This document shows, in pieces, positions 16,899 to 26,950 of a stretch of DNA of 64,000 nucleotides (its first letter is position 1; each line of letters begins with the position of its first letter). Origin of the DNA: Neobacillus cucumis (GTDB taxonomy: Bacteria; Bacillota; Bacilli; Bacillales_B; DSM-18226); the NCBI RefSeq assembly GCF_023715505.1, contig NZ_JAMBOH010000028.1, positions 1 to 64,000 of the forward strand, read 5' to 3'. The notes under the pieces were generated by a model. The model saw nothing but the letters and a program-made list of their open reading frames with translations. It ran no database searches and had not been told where the DNA came from. A program made the position numbers and the translations under genes.

Positions 16899-17639
16899 TC
16901 AATCGGGATTGCCTTCCTGCATCCTTACATTTTTTAAGTAAAAATTCAAGAGATCAGGAAATTCCTTTATTTCTTCTTTGCCCTTCTCGGTTAAACAATA
17001 GGTGCCTCGCTTGATTCTTTCAAACCAGCCATAATAGTTTTTAACGAGAATGGAAGAAGTTTTGTCTCCGGTTCCCAACTGAATTAATTTTTTCGGGGAT
17101 AACGGCCCAAAATGGCTCATGTAACAAGCAATTTGAATACAATTTTCCTTATAAGCTGTCATGATTTTGGTCCGATTGCTTCCGCCAACATTAAAATCCG
17201 CACTGCGGCCATTGATTTCCTTCAAAACAGATTCTCTCTTTAACTTGCTTTGCCCCCTGCTTTTACGACGATCAAACGATGATGGATGGAAGACGACTTC
17301 TGTCTTTGCCCGTTTCAATGGATTCGAAACGACAATTAATCCCAACTCCAGGCGTCTAATTAACTGGCATTTTTCAGCCCATCGTCTTGAATTTAAACGA
17401 TACTTAGGTTTTGGGATGGCAATATATACTTGATCCGTTATACGCTGTCGTTTGGCTGCCTGTATGAGCAAATCAACACTTAAGGTAAGCTTCAATTCAA
17501 TGACAACTAGCTCCTCATCTTTAACTGCAACGATATCACAATCTTTTACTTCACCGTATACCTCATAGCCTTCCTTTACAAAAAAAGTCTGAATTGGTTT
17601 ATATAAATCCATTTCTTGCAGCTTTTTTGTTTCGTTCAT
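16899..17639 (-). CDS. DUF2161 protein, PD-(D/E)XK-like
   Basis: A 246-aa protein of the DUF2161 family, predicted to have a PD-(D/E)XK nuclease or phosphodiesterase fold. The core is visible near the N-terminus as CDIVAVKDEELVVIELKLTL: Asp, then Glu-x-Lys, the metal-binding signature. The middle is very basic (RRKSRGQSKLKR), suiting nucleic acid binding, and the C-terminus looks like a winged-helix (KRGTYCLTEKGKEEI). The ATG follows GGTGAAGG. It stands alone; the split helicase gene lies upstream in the same direction, about 170 bp away. A DNA repair or restriction role is possible but unproven. Confidence 0.75.
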   Translation of the reverse strand: MNETKKLQEMDLYKPIQTFFVKEGYEVYGEVKDCDIVAVKDEELVVIELKLTLSVDLLIQAAKRQRITDQVYIAIPKPKYRLNSRRWAEKCQLIRRLELGLIVVSNPLKRAKTEVVFHPSSFDRRKSRGQSKLKRESVLKEINGRSADFNVGGSNRTKIMTAYKENCIQIACYMSHFGPLSPKKLIQLGTGDKTSSILVKNYYGWFERIKRGTYCLTEKGKEEIKEFPDLLNFYLKNVRMQEGNPD

Positions 17640-17812
17640 ATGCCTTCACCATCCAATTCAAACCGAAATACTGTAAGAACCTATAAAACAAGTTTCATTA
17701 AATTAAATGTAACCTATAATTTGTTCTTGGGAAAGGATGTTCATCTAATAACCGAGAAAAAGACCCGGTAAATAATCTAATCCCGAGTCCTGACTTTTAT
17801 ATCTCAATAGAG

Positions 17813-20610
17813 TTACAACCTTATATCCAAATTATATAAAGATAAGTTGTGACTGCTTGCATCCATTGAGTCTAGATTTAATACCTCTACTAGTTTATTT
17901 TGAAGCCTTTCTTCCTCTCTACTATCCGTTGTTTTCATTCGAATAATTGGAATCTCGTACTTTCTTAAAATTTCATCTTTTAATTGATCACGTTTTAACT
18001 GAGTTGGATTATTTGCATGGTAGGCATGTCCATCCACTTCAACTACCAATACCGGCATTTTATCTAGTTTGTTAAAAATAACAAAATCTGTATGAGTTAA
18101 TATATTCATGGCATACTTTCTCTCATCATCGGTAAGCTTGTCCGTACTTCGAATCAGCATTCTTAAAGGCTGATGAAGCACCCAATCAAGACTTTGGAAT
18201 TCTGGTTGGCTTAATACTTTCTCAATCACTGCATTCATAAGATTTTCTGATTGATATTCCGACACTTTCTTACTTCTCTTCTTCGTTTCTAACAACTTAT
18301 TAGAATAATTGCTATACAGCAGATCAAATACAGAATAGATTTGGCTTTCGATGATTTCAAAATTGTTATATTGAATATACCTTGCTAAATCGCCGATATT
18401 GGTCCCTTTCCATTCCTCACTGCCCTCGGAAACCACCACAATCAATTGATTTACGGCTCGTGAAACAGCCACATTTATGAGATTGGGATCATCGACAAAA
18501 TTGTTTACAGCTACATCATTGGCAACAGTAGTAAGGATGATTACATCTCTTTCACGACCTTGATATTTATGAACGGTATCCGCTTCTATATCTGTTTCTC
18601 CTATGGCCTTTTGCAGTTCATTAGCCTGCAATCGATAAGGTGAAATGACACCGATGGATTGGTTGTCATTCATCCTTTTCTGCTCAGGAATAATTTCATG
18701 AAAGACAACATCAATTTGCCTCTGATTTACTTTTCCTCTTGCATGGTTTCCTTTTGCTGTTTTGTAGAGGACTAGTGGTTTATCCTTTTCCTCTTCATTT
18801 GTTAAAACAATGAGTTCATTATTATAGAATTTTTGATTACAAAAACCAATAATTTTAGGGTGGCAGCGGTAATGCTCTTTTAAAAGTGTTTTGGGGATAT
18901 TTTTGTATAAATCAAGTATGGAAGACAACAAGCTATGATCCGCATAATGGTAGGCCTGATCTACCTCAAATGATTCAAATATTTTCCTTGTGATAATCTC
19001 TGTTTCATTCGAAACAACATTTGGAAGCTGTTTTATATCTCCTACAATGACCGCATTTTTAGCACAAGATAATGCCAAGGCACCTGTTACAACATCAACC
19101 TGTGAGGCCTCATCCACGATAACGTAATCAAATAAATAATTTTGCTTGGCACTGTTTCTTAATGAATGTGTGGTACTTAAGATCACTGGATATTCTTTTA
19201 TAAAATGATCAAAGTCTTTCCAAAGTGCATCTTCTGTAAAAAGTGTCCTTTGTTCATTCGCTCGATACTTATTAGCCAATTTTGCCTTCAATAAATCCAT
19301 AGACTTTCGGCTATAGTTTTTCATTTCAAGATCAAAGTTATAGTTTTCTAGTTTATTCGATAAACTATCTATTTCCTTTGCGATCTCATTCATTTTTTTC
19401 TCATAGTAGATTTTTTGCAAAAATGAAACCACTTGATCTGGAGGATACTTATAAATCTTCAAGTCATAGATGCCGTAATGAAATAAATTGTATACTTTTT
19501 CTCTAAATGAAATTTTTCCTTTAAAAATACTTCGTTTATATTCCAGCAGTATGTTTAAAACCTTCTCGGATCGAAGCTTGGAAAAAGACCGGAGACGGAG
19601 GGTCTGACTATTTGTTTCAGTATAATATTGATTAAAATACTCAAATTCCGTTTGAAAATTTGAGAGTTCCTGCTTTAAAACTGCTCGTTGATTCTGATAA
19701 GTCAGCATTTCATCTAATTTTTCTGAGATGCTTTTAAGTCATTATTAATGGAATGAAATTCAGAAGGTGGTATAGCCCACTCACTCAGGTTAGGATAGTT
19801 TCCTTTTTGTTCAGCAAAAAATTTTGTTTTATTTTCCTTATTCCCTAAGTATGCAGCGATAAAATCCACTTCATATTTTGCCAATTTTTCAAGTACATTT
19901 GCGGTTGCTGAGTTATTATTCGATACAACAGCAACGGTTTGATTGTTTAGAATCGCATTTGCAATGATGTTTAGTATAGTTTGGGTCTTTCCGGTACCAG
20001 GAGGTCCTTCTATTACACTAAGCTGATTTGCTAAAGCTTTCTCTGTCGCCATCTTTTGGCTTGTATTAAAACCAAAGGGATAAATGGCTTGAACTGGATT
20101 TTTATGTTTGATTAATGGTTTTCCTTCTAAATAAGCTGATAGGACACTGCTTGGACTAATCATTTTCAGATGATGGTATTGCTTACTTAAAAAGCTGCTA
20201 TCATCCTCCAATTTTTCACTCACATTATTAGCGATCGTTTTTAAATATTCAAAGGTCTTATGTACGAAAGGATTGGTTAAACTTGTTTCTTCAATGGTGA
20301 TGCTTGACCGTTTATACACCTTCTTATAACCCGTCTTAAACCATACTTTTACATGGCCACCAAAATCAAGTATCTTAATTCCGCCCGTTACTGGGAGGTT
20401 ATTTTCGAAAATATCACATGTTCTATGATCAATCTCTTTGGGTTCTTTAAACCAAGTTAAGTTTAAATAATTGTATGTATAAACCTTGCTATTGTTATGG
20501 AATCTAACTAAATATTTGCCATTTTCGTATTTACATAAATTAATTTCTTCTGTTTTATCCTTGTCTTTAATTAGGATAAGAAATTTATTCTCATTCAAAG
20601 TTGCCTGCAC
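17813..20610 (-). pseudogene. SF1 helicase with C-terminal nuclease domain, split by a frameshift
   Basis: Two adjacent frames together form one superfamily 1 (UPF1/Dna2-like) helicase of about 930 aa. The first (19714-20610) has an N-terminal region and Walker A GPPGTGKT. The second (17813-19708) has DEASQ, GDIKQLP, EHYRCHP, KYQGRERD and VAVSRA, then a C-terminal domain (VVEVDGHAYHANN, then RDQLKDEILRK) like the DUF2726/Vsr-type nuclease fold. Adding one A to the run at 19732-19735 joins them as DLKSISEKLDEML, so a one-base deletion is the likely lesion. It may be a true mutation, a sequencing error in a homopolymer, or phase variation. Helicase-nuclease fusions like this often act in DNA repair or phage defence. 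The 5' start could be the GTG at 20610 or a TTG 12 nt inside. Confidence 0.8.
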
Positions 20611-20763
20611 CTCTTAGCCCTTAACCTAATAAAATCTATAATTTTACGGGTATGATTTCGGTATCATACAAGCCAACAAATTTTACATTTTTCTACATTA
20701 TACAACAATTAGGTCTATTATCCTAAAAATACTCTAGTAAAATAGCATGAATGGTAGTTAAAC

Positions 20764-20803
20764 AAAAAAACTGACGTGGATAAATTCCACTATCAGTTTT
20801 TTT
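20764..20803 (-). terminator. terminator of the ABC exporter operon
   Basis: Arms AAAAAAACTGA and TCAGTTTTTTT with a further pairing stem inside, about 47 nt past the permease stop. Symmetric A/T flanks let it work in both directions. Confidence 0.75.
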
Positions 20804-20849
20804 CTGCATTTTGGGAGATGAAAGTTTTACTATAATACTTTTTTTACCC

Positions 20850-21794
20850 TTATATACTAATATCCCGCCTCTGGAAAAACACGAAAGTCAGGATCATAAA
20901 AATCGCATAATACACGGCAAGGATTGCCAGTGATATCGGTAGTGTAATGTCACCCAAAATCTTATCCTGCAACGCATAAATAGTTAAATCGAGATGCGGA
21001 AAAATTAAAAACTTTGCCCATTCGTATTTTTCTGCAAGAAGCACAATTAATCCGCCCAAGGTGGAAGAGATAAACAGGACAAAGATTCCAATTCCCACCG
21101 CCAATGCCTGACTTTTAAATAAAGTAGAAAGCATAAAGGCAATGGCCGTTATAACCAACAAACTCGGAAGGTAGTAGGCAATCTTAAGGAAGAACTGCGG
21201 GCCGACTTCTGCTTCCTTCTGCCCGTCTATCGCCATCTCAAAGATTTTCGCTGTAAAGTCCCCATTACCAAATGTAATCAAACCGACAAGATATCCAGCA
21301 GTAATAAGTGTCGCTACAAGAATAAGTGAATAGATCATTAATGATAGATATTTGGACAGGAGGATCGCCCATCTCTGATGCGGTCTGATTAACAGCTGTT
21401 TAATCGTTCCGTCTGCAAATTCAGAGGACACACTGGCACTGCATACAATCACCGCCAATAAAGTCACCAAAGTCGTCATGCTGAATACAACATTATTCAT
21501 AAAATGCCAGTTACTAATAGCATTTGGATTAATGTTTTCATCCAAATATTTTTGCTTTTGTTCGATTTCATTCATAATAAACTGTTTTTCTTGATCAGAT
21601 GCGGTTTTTGCATTCTGCTGCAACTCAACAATTTGAGCCTTCATACCATCCTGCCAGTTCGGAACCTGTTCACCTGATACTTTATTGTAGATGATCCCCG
21701 CCACAATGACTGCGAGTAGGAGGATGATTAGATAGATCCAGCTCGATTTTTTTTGAAACAATTTCATCAGTTCATTTCGAATTAAGGCAATCAT
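20850..21794 (-). CDS. ABC-2 type transporter permease
   Basis: A 314-aa membrane subunit with one N-terminal helix (residues 18-37), a long extracytoplasmic loop (about 40-95, Gln-rich and helical) and five further helices. The loop EFADGTIKQLLIRPHQR is the coupling helix region shared with BcrB/YxlG-like permeases. It overlaps the ATPase gene by four bases (ATGA), so the two form one exporter. Systems of this kind export peptides or lipid-active antibiotics, or act in stress responses. No antibiotic synthesis genes or two-component pair is next to it. Confidence 0.85.
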   Translation of the reverse strand: MIALIRNELMKLFQKKSSWIYLIILLLAVIVAGIIYNKVSGEQVPNWQDGMKAQIVELQQNAKTASDQEKQFIMNEIEQKQKYLDENINPNAISNWHFMNNVVFSMTTLVTLLAVIVCSASVSSEFADGTIKQLLIRPHQRWAILLSKYLSLMIYSLILVATLITAGYLVGLITFGNGDFTAKIFEMAIDGQKEAEVGPQFFLKIAYYLPSLLVITAIAFMLSTLFKSQALAVGIGIFVLFISSTLGGLIVLLAEKYEWAKFLIFPHLDLTIYALQDKILGDITLPISLAILAVYYAIFMILTFVFFQRRDISI

Positions 21795-22735
21795 TGCATT
21801 ACACCTCCATGCTCCTTTACCTCTTTGTTCGTTATTTCCAAAAAGCGGTCTTCGAGCGAAACGGTTACCTTGCTGATGCCATAGACATCTATATCCTTTG
21901 AGATTAATAGCTTATTAATGGTACTAATAGTAGCTTTTTCTACATGGACTGAGAATTGGTCGTCTGCAAGAACCTGAAAATCGATATCTTCAAATTGTCC
22001 TTTCAGCACACCAACAGCTTTTTGGCTGCTGCTTACCTCAAAAATGACTTCCGTCTTTTCGTCTTCTTCCATCGTTTCTTTCATGGAAGAAATATGTATT
22101 AGTTTTCCTTTTTCAATAATGGCAAAACGATCACACATCAGCTGCATTTCAGCTAGAAGATGGGAGGATACCAGAACTGAAATTCCTTCCTGTGCAAGGG
22201 CATGTAAGTAATCTCTAAATTCTCTAATTCCTTGAGGGTCCAATCCATTTGTAGGCTCATCGAGTATAAGCAGTGACGGGTTATGTAATAACGCCTGGGC
22301 TACTCCAAGTCTTTGCCTCATTCCAAGTGAATAGGTCTTCACCTTTTGGTAAATGGCATCTTCTAATTTTACCAATCTAGTAACTTCCATAATCCGCTCA
22401 TCTGACACTTCTTTAATGGCCATGTTCGCATAATGCTTTAAATTCTTATAACCGCTCATATACTTGTAAAATTCCGGATTTTCAACAATCGCGCCAATTT
22501 CACTCATTGTCTCCTTAAATTGTCCATCGAGGTTATGGCCATTTACACGAACCTCTCCATCGGTCCGTTTGATCAAGCTGACAATCATTCGGATAATGGT
22601 TGTTTTCCCTGCTCCGTTAGGACCCAAAAGGCCAAAGATTTCCCCTTTTTTTACACTAAAGCTTACATCATCTACAATTTTCTTCTTGCCTATGACCTTC
22701 GTTAACGATCGTACTTCTAACGTATTTACCGCCAT
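21791..22735 (-). CDS. ABC transporter ATP-binding protein (BcrA/YxlF-like)
   Basis: An ATPase subunit of about 314 aa. Walker A is GPNGAGKTT, the signature motif appears as YSLGMRQRLG, and Walker B is LLILDEPTNGLDP followed by the His switch in VSSHLL. The C-terminal 85 residues form the accessory domain typical of antibiotic-type exporters. I choose the ATG at 22735 because GAGGAGG lies just upstream; the frame is open further up but without signals. It is coupled to the permease gene by a 4-base overlap. Confidence 0.9.
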   Translation of the reverse strand: MAVNTLEVRSLTKVIGKKKIVDDVSFSVKKGEIFGLLGPNGAGKTTIIRMIVSLIKRTDGEVRVNGHNLDGQFKETMSEIGAIVENPEFYKYMSGYKNLKHYANMAIKEVSDERIMEVTRLVKLEDAIYQKVKTYSLGMRQRLGVAQALLHNPSLLILDEPTNGLDPQGIREFRDYLHALAQEGISVLVSSHLLAEMQLMCDRFAIIEKGKLIHISSMKETMEEDEKTEVIFEVSSSQKAVGVLKGQFEDIDFQVLADDQFSVHVEKATISTINKLLISKDIDVYGISKVTVSLEDRFLEITNKEVKEHGGVMQ

Positions 22736-22918
22736 ACGTTCCTCCTCTTTCCTTAAAAAATGATTCTTTATAGAACCTTTAAATACATACCTAACATTAT
22801 ATACGAATAATGAACCAAAAAGTTCCAAATTTACATTAATTTTATATTTTTAATCACTCTAACTTAAGGTTAAGAAAAAAACATGGTCAAATGACAAACT
22901 GCATCAAAAATACCACCG

Positions 22919-23018
22919 CTATATCTTTGATTCCATTTTAAAAAGGCCTATTTTTCTTTTCCTAACAAAAATGGGCTTATTTATCAGAATCGAATTTGTA
23001 ATTACTTCGTCAAAATAT
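22919..23018 (-). pseudogene. truncated copy of the 55-aa small protein
   Basis: The minus strand encodes IYFDEVITNSILINKP and continues VRKRKIG, matching the C-terminal half of the small gene at 29975-30142 (IYNDEVITDSILINKP, VRKTKIG) with mostly conservative changes. An in-frame stop lies directly upstream and the N-terminal half is missing. The remnant occupies the promoter region of the LysM-SPOR gene, so that gene's upstream sequence was reshaped by it. Confidence 0.6.
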
Positions 23019-23033
23019 ATGAGGTGATATTAA

Positions 23034-23903
23034 ATGAATAGATTTAAACGGTTCCTACAGGTTGTCATGAGCACTGTTTTAATGGGGTCGGTATTTTATT
23101 TCGGCAATGGGAAGGCAGCTGCTGAGGATATTTATATTACGATAAAGAAAGGAGATACATTATATAGCATTTCGAAAAAATACAATATTTCCATTGAAGA
23201 TTTAAAGACATACAACCAGTTAACAAGTAATAAGATTATTGCGGGTCAAGAGTTGATGATTCCAGATTTTGAACAAACCAAACCATTGTATGTTGTCGTC
23301 GCTGGTTCTTTTAGCAAGAAAGCAAATGCAGATAAGCGTGTCACTTTTTTGAAAAAGAAAGGAATTGAAGCGGTCGTTGTAAAGAAAGTCATCAATGGTA
23401 AAAGCTTATATCGTGTTCAAGCCGGTGCTTTTTCGAGTAAATCGAAAGCAGAGAAAATGAAAAAGAAGCTAAAGACTAACGGGATAAAAGATGCTTTCCT
23501 TTTAACTGAGAAACTTCATATTAATGGAATCACTGTAGGATCTTCCTACATACAGCTTGTTCAAAAATTCGGGCAACCATCAAAAACGGAGGACGATAAG
23601 AATACCAGGTCTCTTTATTATAGAAATGACGGTGCTGGTGTTCGTGTAACATTCAATGCAGCAAATGATTCCATTGAACAGTTTCAAGTGTACCCGGAAT
23701 TTTTGAAAACAGCTTCCGTTCCCACTGAGAAAAGCCAAATACTCAAGCTGTATGGAAACCCCAATGAAGTGAAGATGGTTACCTGCTATGAAAGTGCCAA
23801 ATGTGAACAAATCATTTACAAATTTAACAACGACAAATTAATTGTACAGATTGATCGTGATGGAAAGACAGTACAATATTTGGATTTACGAAAATCGAAA
23901 TAA
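23034..23903 (+). CDS. secreted LysM-SPOR cell wall protein
   Basis: A 289-aa exported protein. A signal peptide ends near residue 30 (GKAAAED). A LysM domain at about 33-77 (KKGDTLYSISKKYNIS, GQELMIP) binds N-acetylglucosamine glycans. A SPOR-like repeat domain at about 82-160 (YVVVAGSFSKKANADK, YRVQAGAFSSKSKAEK) fits binding to denuded peptidoglycan. The last 120 residues form an uncharacterised domain with one Cys pair (TCYESAKCEQ). The ATG follows GAGGTG. It is monocistronic with its own terminator at 23938. A role at the septum or spore cortex is likely but not shown. Confidence 0.85.
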   Translation: MNRFKRFLQVVMSTVLMGSVFYFGNGKAAAEDIYITIKKGDTLYSISKKYNISIEDLKTYNQLTSNKIIAGQELMIPDFEQTKPLYVVVAGSFSKKANADKRVTFLKKKGIEAVVVKKVINGKSLYRVQAGAFSSKSKAEKMKKKLKTNGIKDAFLLTEKLHINGITVGSSYIQLVQKFGQPSKTEDDKNTRSLYYRNDGAGVRVTFNAANDSIEQFQVYPEFLKTASVPTEKSQILKLYGNPNEVKMVTCYESAKCEQIIYKFNNDKLIVQIDRDGKTVQYLDLRKSK

Positions 23904-23937
23904 TAAAAATGAATGGTAACTGTGTTCATACATTAAT

Positions 23938-23968
23938 AAAGGATTCAGTAAAACATACTGGATCCTTT
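23938..23968 (+). terminator. terminator of the LysM-SPOR gene
   Basis: Arms AAAGGATTCAGTA and TACTGGATCCTTT (one G-U pair), followed by a T-rich tract. Confidence 0.75.
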
Positions 23969-24007
23969 CTTGCTTTATAGATTAAGATTTTCCCTTAAAT
24001 GGCCCAT

Positions 24008-24877
24008 TTATTGTGCCTTAAAAACGCATGTCACCCATTCGTTACTTTGTTTCTTCTTCACCAAAAGAAATCCTACATCTTTAAATAAAGTCTCTACCCG
24101 ATTGTAATTCCATTCAAGCATACCTGACAATATAAACGTTGTGTCTTTGCAATCTAAGAGTCTTTGGGCAATAAGGATATCCATATTTTCCTGCGTTCCG
24201 ATATTAAGAAAAATAAAATCATATTTTTTGTTGATTCGATTTTTATTCTTGATTAGATCACTTTGAAACACATTCACCGGCTTGACACTATTTAATTCAC
24301 ACTGATACAGAATTTCTCGCTCTACCAGTTGGATGTCATATGTATCGATCAACTCTGCTCCCTTAATGGCTGCAGCAACACTTAAGACTCCAGAACCGGC
24401 TCCGATATCGGCAACACCTAATCCTGTAAAATCATGTTTTAATATGAAGTACAAACAATCTTTTGTCGTTTCATGATAGCCTGTACCAAAATTCCCTTGG
24501 GAGTCAAGTACAATCCGCTTTTCTTTGTGGTAATCATTCCTTCTATCCGGTGTCGTGATGACCCAGCCATTCTCAAGGAAAATATCATCAAACGTTAGCT
24601 GGTAATTCCGTTCATTCACTTCCTTAACCACCAGACTGGACTCGTCAATGGCTAATAGTTCTACCAACTTACGTCGTTCCTTTGCTTCGAAATAATTATT
24701 TATATAGATATTAAGTTCTGTTGTTTCATTTCGCTTCTCAACAAAGGCATAGCCGTTGGCATCGGTCACCACATCTAATGGAACCTCATAAAAGGTTTGG
24801 TGGTAGCCTTTTTGGTATAAATGAGTAATGATTCTGTCAATTTTTTTAGTTGGAAGTCTTACGGTTATTTCAAACAT
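24008..24877 (-). CDS. PrmA-like class I methyltransferase
   Basis: A 289-aa methyltransferase resembling ribosomal protein L11 methyltransferase. The PrmA hallmark FGTGYHETTKDCL is followed by the SAM site VADIGAGSGVLSVAA and an acidic YDIQ. The product-binding block that usually reads NILA is replaced by LNIGTQENM, so the substrate probably differs from L11. True prmA normally sits next to dnaJ, absent here, so this is best seen as a divergent paralog. It is a single gene. Confidence 0.75.
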   Translation of the reverse strand: MFEITVRLPTKKIDRIITHLYQKGYHQTFYEVPLDVVTDANGYAFVEKRNETTELNIYINNYFEAKERRKLVELLAIDESSLVVKEVNERNYQLTFDDIFLENGWVITTPDRRNDYHKEKRIVLDSQGNFGTGYHETTKDCLYFILKHDFTGLGVADIGAGSGVLSVAAAIKGAELIDTYDIQLVEREILYQCELNSVKPVNVFQSDLIKNKNRINKKYDFIFLNIGTQENMDILIAQRLLDCKDTTFILSGMLEWNYNRVETLFKDVGFLLVKKKQSNEWVTCVFKAQ

Positions 24878-25248
24878 TGTTTTTTTCTCCTAGTTGTTGG
24901 CCTTCTACATCATGCGGCAGAGCCAACATCAATCAAACTTTTTATCATTATGGCCAGTTAAACTGTTATGAAAACGGCTTTTATGACAAAAAAGTTGATC
25001 ATTGAGAGGTGAATCAAAAAATGCTAATGCTTTCATGTCTCTTCTGATCTTTCTGAAATTTACAGTCATGAGTGTAACGAGTGTTTAATAATATCTTTCA
25101 GCTCCTGTTGTCCCGATATTATTACTTCTTGTCCTCTTTCTAAATTTTCTGTACGACCTATTATCTTCTTCTGGACCTTTTCTAATTAACAATGGGAAAT
25201 TGTTCAGAGATAGATGGATTATTGTTTTCCCCAAAAAGAATAAAAGAA
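24878..25248. other. intergenic stretch with weak open frames
   Basis: The minus strand has a 46-codon frame (stop 24929, ATG 25069) and a 66-codon frame (25085-25285). Neither has a ribosome binding site or a recognisable product. I read them as decayed sequence between the lipase and the methyltransferase. Confidence 0.35.
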
Positions 25249-25360
25249 CAGTTAACCTAAAATTAACTGTTCGTACAAATAACACCTTTATTTAAAGTTT
25301 GGGTGTGTGCCCACCACCCTTGAGAAATCCTATTCTGTTGCATTACAAGTATATCATTTC
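25249..25360 (-). ncRNA. orphan type I toxin leader with terminator
   Basis: Positions 25302-25356 match the promoter and 5' leader of the type I toxin at 63469-63552, including the CTCAAGGGTGG element (25315-25325 on the minus strand). The toxin ribosome binding site and coding region are absent. The leader runs instead into a hairpin GAACAGTTAA/TTAACTGTTC (25249-25275) followed on the minus strand by a T-rich tail. If the promoter still works, the product is a short untranslated RNA of under 100 nt. It is either a decay relic or a small RNA that could pair with the antitoxin. Confidence 0.45.
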
Positions 25361-25386
25361 AAGTTCCACAGCCACCTGCTTATTAT

Positions 25387-26514
25387 TCAATTGGAAGCTT
25401 TAGTGACTGAGTCATCAATGACTGTCCACCATGGTGAACCATTGGAATAATCGGACGTTTGATTTAATAAAAATCGGGTAATGGTTGTTTGAACTCTTCC
25501 ATCATTCAAGAAAAGTGCGTGAAAAGAAATATCAGTCCATTTCTTCTTAATACCAAGTGTCAAAATGTCATTTTTATAAATAGAGGCACTTTCAAACGGA
25601 ACAACCCCTTCGCCATCACCTTCGGAATCTAATGAATCAAAGTTAAAAAAATTCTTCACCCTTCCATCAGGACTTTTCGGTTGAACAATGACTTTATTCT
25701 TTGTTTTTACTCCCATTCCCATTAGAATAAGGAACCTTTTCCTCACCTCAAGTGGAAGGTCCCTTAAATCCAACATGGCTGGATTTTGACGGTCCCAAAA
25801 GGCTTTCATGTGACTGATTCGATTCAAGAACATCCCCCAGTCGTCATCTCCGATGTTGGATTGCCAATGAACGGGGTTAAAAATATCAAAATGAGCCCCA
25901 TCTTCAAATATGACCGCTTTTTGATAGGTAGGACACAACTCAAAAACGGAAGGGAAGGTACGGGCAATTTTTCGGAACTCATCACTCGAATTAAACATCG
26001 GATAGCGAATTCCACCCTCACCCATCGTTAAAGAGATAAGTGCCTGGGTTGTACCTCTAAAAGGAGTTGCAGCAAATATGACATGTTCAATTGAATCATA
26101 ATTTCCTTTAAGCGTCTTCAAAAAGCTGCTTAGCACCATTCCCCCCATGCTATGGGCGATAAAGTTAAACTTTTTTACAGAAAGTTTCTCCTTAAGATAT
26201 TCAACGAAATTAGCTAATCGTTTGGCTGTATCAAGTGAGGATTGCCTCCAATCATACCCAAAAATATAAACTGGCTGCTTGGTTTTTCGTTCAATGACGT
26301 GAACGATTTCCCGATAGGCTATATCCTCAACATCCCCCCGTTCGATGATCGATTTAGGATTGACCTCAAAACGGCAGTCCTGCTTTAAAAGGAGGTCATA
26401 GATTGTTTCATACTTACTTTGGACCAATGACCAAATGGTATCTGAATCAAGTGTGTTTGTATTGAGAAGCTTGGTACCTTGAATACCTGGTATTAAAATT
26501 GTAGGTATCGACAT
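25387..26514 (-). CDS. LCAT-like lipase/acyltransferase
   Basis: A 375-aa alpha/beta-hydrolase of the lecithin:cholesterol acyltransferase group. It opens IPTILIPGIQGTKL, the oxyanion-loop strand, and has the nucleophile elbow FIAHSMGGMV with a catalytic Ser. A C-terminal acidic stretch GDGEGVVPFESA and a late HALFLND supply the probable Asp and His. There is no signal peptide, so it acts inside the cell or leaves by another route. The start is the ATG at 26514, 8 nt after GGAGG; an ATG 24 nt upstream lacks a site. It lies downstream of the SGNH hydrolase gene, in the same direction, 436 bp away. Confidence 0.8.
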   Translation of the reverse strand: MSIPTILIPGIQGTKLLNTNTLDSDTIWSLVQSKYETIYDLLLKQDCRFEVNPKSIIERGDVEDIAYREIVHVIERKTKQPVYIFGYDWRQSSLDTAKRLANFVEYLKEKLSVKKFNFIAHSMGGMVLSSFLKTLKGNYDSIEHVIFAATPFRGTTQALISLTMGEGGIRYPMFNSSDEFRKIARTFPSVFELCPTYQKAVIFEDGAHFDIFNPVHWQSNIGDDDWGMFLNRISHMKAFWDRQNPAMLDLRDLPLEVRKRFLILMGMGVKTKNKVIVQPKSPDGRVKNFFNFDSLDSEGDGEGVVPFESASIYKNDILTLGIKKKWTDISFHALFLNDGRVQTTITRFLLNQTSDYSNGSPWWTVIDDSVTKASN

Positions 26515-26863
26515 AGATAATTCCTCCATTTTTTTCAAAAATGAAACATACTGATTCTATTCTATTTGTATGTAATTGGGTACCTATTATGATGCAGGAC
26601 TACTACTAACCCTAACGTTCATTTTCACTTTGTGTCTTATTTCGTATAAACAACACGTGCCGCTTTAAGGCATTTACAAGTTTAATAAACAGCTTACCCC
26701 CACCTATTAGTTTAATAAGTTAAATGGGAGGATTGTCATGGTTCTCCCTTTTTTCAAATAAGGTTTGAACATGAAATTCGTCAAACTATGGACATCTAAT
26801 CTCGTCGTCAATTTCTGGACTTTAAAATATATCAAAACCACTTGATTTAACTTTATAAAAAAA
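26515..26863. other. intergenic stretch
   Basis: No gene was found. A GGGAG...CTCCC hairpin with a T tract at about 26728-26756 looks like a plus-strand terminator with no gene before it. Confidence 0.4.
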
Positions 26864-26903
26864 CAAAAACCTAATCAAGCAAATGAAGGTTGATTAGGTT
26901 TTG
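26864..26903 (-). terminator. terminator of the SGNH gene
   Basis: Arms CAAAAACCTAATCAA and TTGATTAGGTTTTG, 48 nt past the stop, A/T-rich on both sides. Confidence 0.75.
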
Positions 26904-26950
26904 TTCTTTATTTTTCTATTAAAACCATTGTGGATTGGTCTTCAACTTAC

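Noticed and set aside
25085..25285. 66-codon minus-strand frame
   Set aside because: Its GTG has no ribosome binding site, it overlaps a terminator hairpin at its 5' end, and the product has no recognisable domain.
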